This document shows positions 7,241-7,691 of a DNA stretch of 7,691 nt, one piece after another. Every line of letters begins with the position of its first letter. The first letter of the stretch is position 1. The stretch is from CAISDA01 sp050258555. GTDB taxonomy: Bacteria; Bacteroidota; Ignavibacteria; UBA10030; UBA8401. Position numbers and translations under genes: made by a program. The stretch spans positions 1-7,691 of the forward strand of contig JBLMZA010000153.1 in assembly GCA_050258555.1 (NCBI GenBank), read 5' to 3'. The notes below the pieces were generated by a model, which saw only the letters and a list, made by a program, of their open reading frames with translations, did not search any database and was not told the origin of the DNA.

Positions 7241-7284
7241 ACGCCGTCCGTTTTCAAGCATACACAAGGAGAGACGACACACAC

Positions 7285-7691
7285 ATGCGCCGCGCAGGAC
7301 TCATCATCATGACCGCACTCTCGATATCCGCATCGCTTTCCGCACAGACGGTGCAGGAGAAGCTTGATTCGCTTTTTGCATCCCTCTATCGTCCGAATGC
7401 CCCCGGCGCCGCCGTTGCCGTGATGAAGGATGGCCGTGCAGTCTTCAAGAAAGGTTACGGCCTGCGCGATCTCGCTTCGAAGGCGCCGATCACAAGCCGG
7501 ACCAATTTCAACATCTGCTCGATGACCAAGCAGTTCACCGCCTACGGCATTCTGAGCCTGGAAAAGCGGAAGCGCTTGTCGCTCGAAGATCCGCTGAAAA
7601 AATTCTTTCCCGCATTCGCACCGCGCGCCTCCGAGACCGTCACCGTGCGCCATCTTCTGACGCACAGCTCGGGCATCGTCGATCATTACTC
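7285..7691 (+). CDS. Class C beta-lactamase-like serine hydrolase (3' end outside window)
   Basis: The first 135 codons of a beta-lactamase/esterase-family (AmpC-like, DUF-free 'serine hydrolase') gene; the frame stays open to the window end. The signal peptide MRRAGLIIMTALSISASLSA|Q has the same Ala|Gln site as two neighbours. The mature start has GAAVAVMKDG and FKKGYGLRD, typical of the family. The SxxK active-site motif is Ser79-Met-Thr-Lys82, and HLLTHSSGI (123-131) is a hallmark of this family. The Tyr-x-Asn and HxG/KTG motifs would lie beyond the window, so activity class (beta-lactamase, D-aminopeptidase, esterase or non-penicillin-degrading homologue) cannot be decided. AAGGAG (7266-7271) is a strong Shine-Dalgarno sequence but sits 13 nt from the ATG, longer than usual. 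It is transcribed divergently from the acylase gene. Confidence 0.92.
   Translation, partial: MRRAGLIIMTALSISASLSAQTVQEKLDSLFASLYRPNAPGAAVAVMKDGRAVFKKGYGLRDLASKAPITSRTNFNICSMTKQFTAYGILSLEKRKRLSLEDPLKKFFPAFAPRASETVTVRHLLTHSSGIVDHY

Noticed and set aside
7114..7686. N-terminal extension of the acylase frame upstream of ATG 7113
   Set aside because: The extension reads antisense through the start of the beta-lactamase-like gene. Starting at 7113 gives a proper signal peptide (MKKLLLLFVIPLSLCA).

Overview
The window is dense bacterial chromosome with moderately high GC (by eye in the upper 50s). It most likely comes from a member of the Bacteroidota/Chlorobiota-Ignavibacteria group. Three signals point there: an exact match to the Bacteroidota -7 promoter element (TAnnTTTG, seen as TAACTTTG at 10-17); three secreted enzymes whose predicted signal-peptidase sites read Ala|Gln, as in the Bacteroidetes 'Q-rule'; and a membrane protein plus winged-helix pair of a type I associate with this group. 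The GC content suggests a GC-richer branch (for example Kapabacteria/Ignavibacteria-like or Rhodothermia-like), but genus and species cannot be read from the sequence. No tRNA, rRNA, CRISPR array, insertion sequence or phage gene was seen.

Left half (1-3728, + strand): a palindromic operator overlapping a promoter (10-29) precedes a six-helix membrane protein (53-664). That gene is translationally coupled (TGATG) to a small winged-helix regulator (664-960). After a 69-nt gap comes a large DUF4153 membrane protein (1030-2868), and 11 nt after its stop an unrecognised secreted protein (2880-3728). The simplest reading is one envelope-related transcription unit, autoregulated by the winged-helix protein through the palindrome. 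What the system senses is not evident.

Right half (3787-7691): three predicted exported hydrolases. A type II L-asparaginase (3787-4869, +) converges with a penicillin-acylase-family Ntn hydrolase (4912-7113, -). The acylase is divergently transcribed from a class C beta-lactamase-like serine hydrolase (7285 to the window end, +, incomplete). The asparaginase and acylase retain all catalytic residues I could place, and the partial third gene shows SxxK. All three act on amide or ester bonds outside the cytoplasm, suggesting extracytoplasmic amide/peptide scavenging or detoxification, but a shared pathway is inference.

No radically new system is evident. The most interesting items are the operator/promoter overlap with its coupled membrane protein-regulator pair, the DUF4153 neighbour with an orphan secreted protein, and the cluster of exported amidohydrolases.
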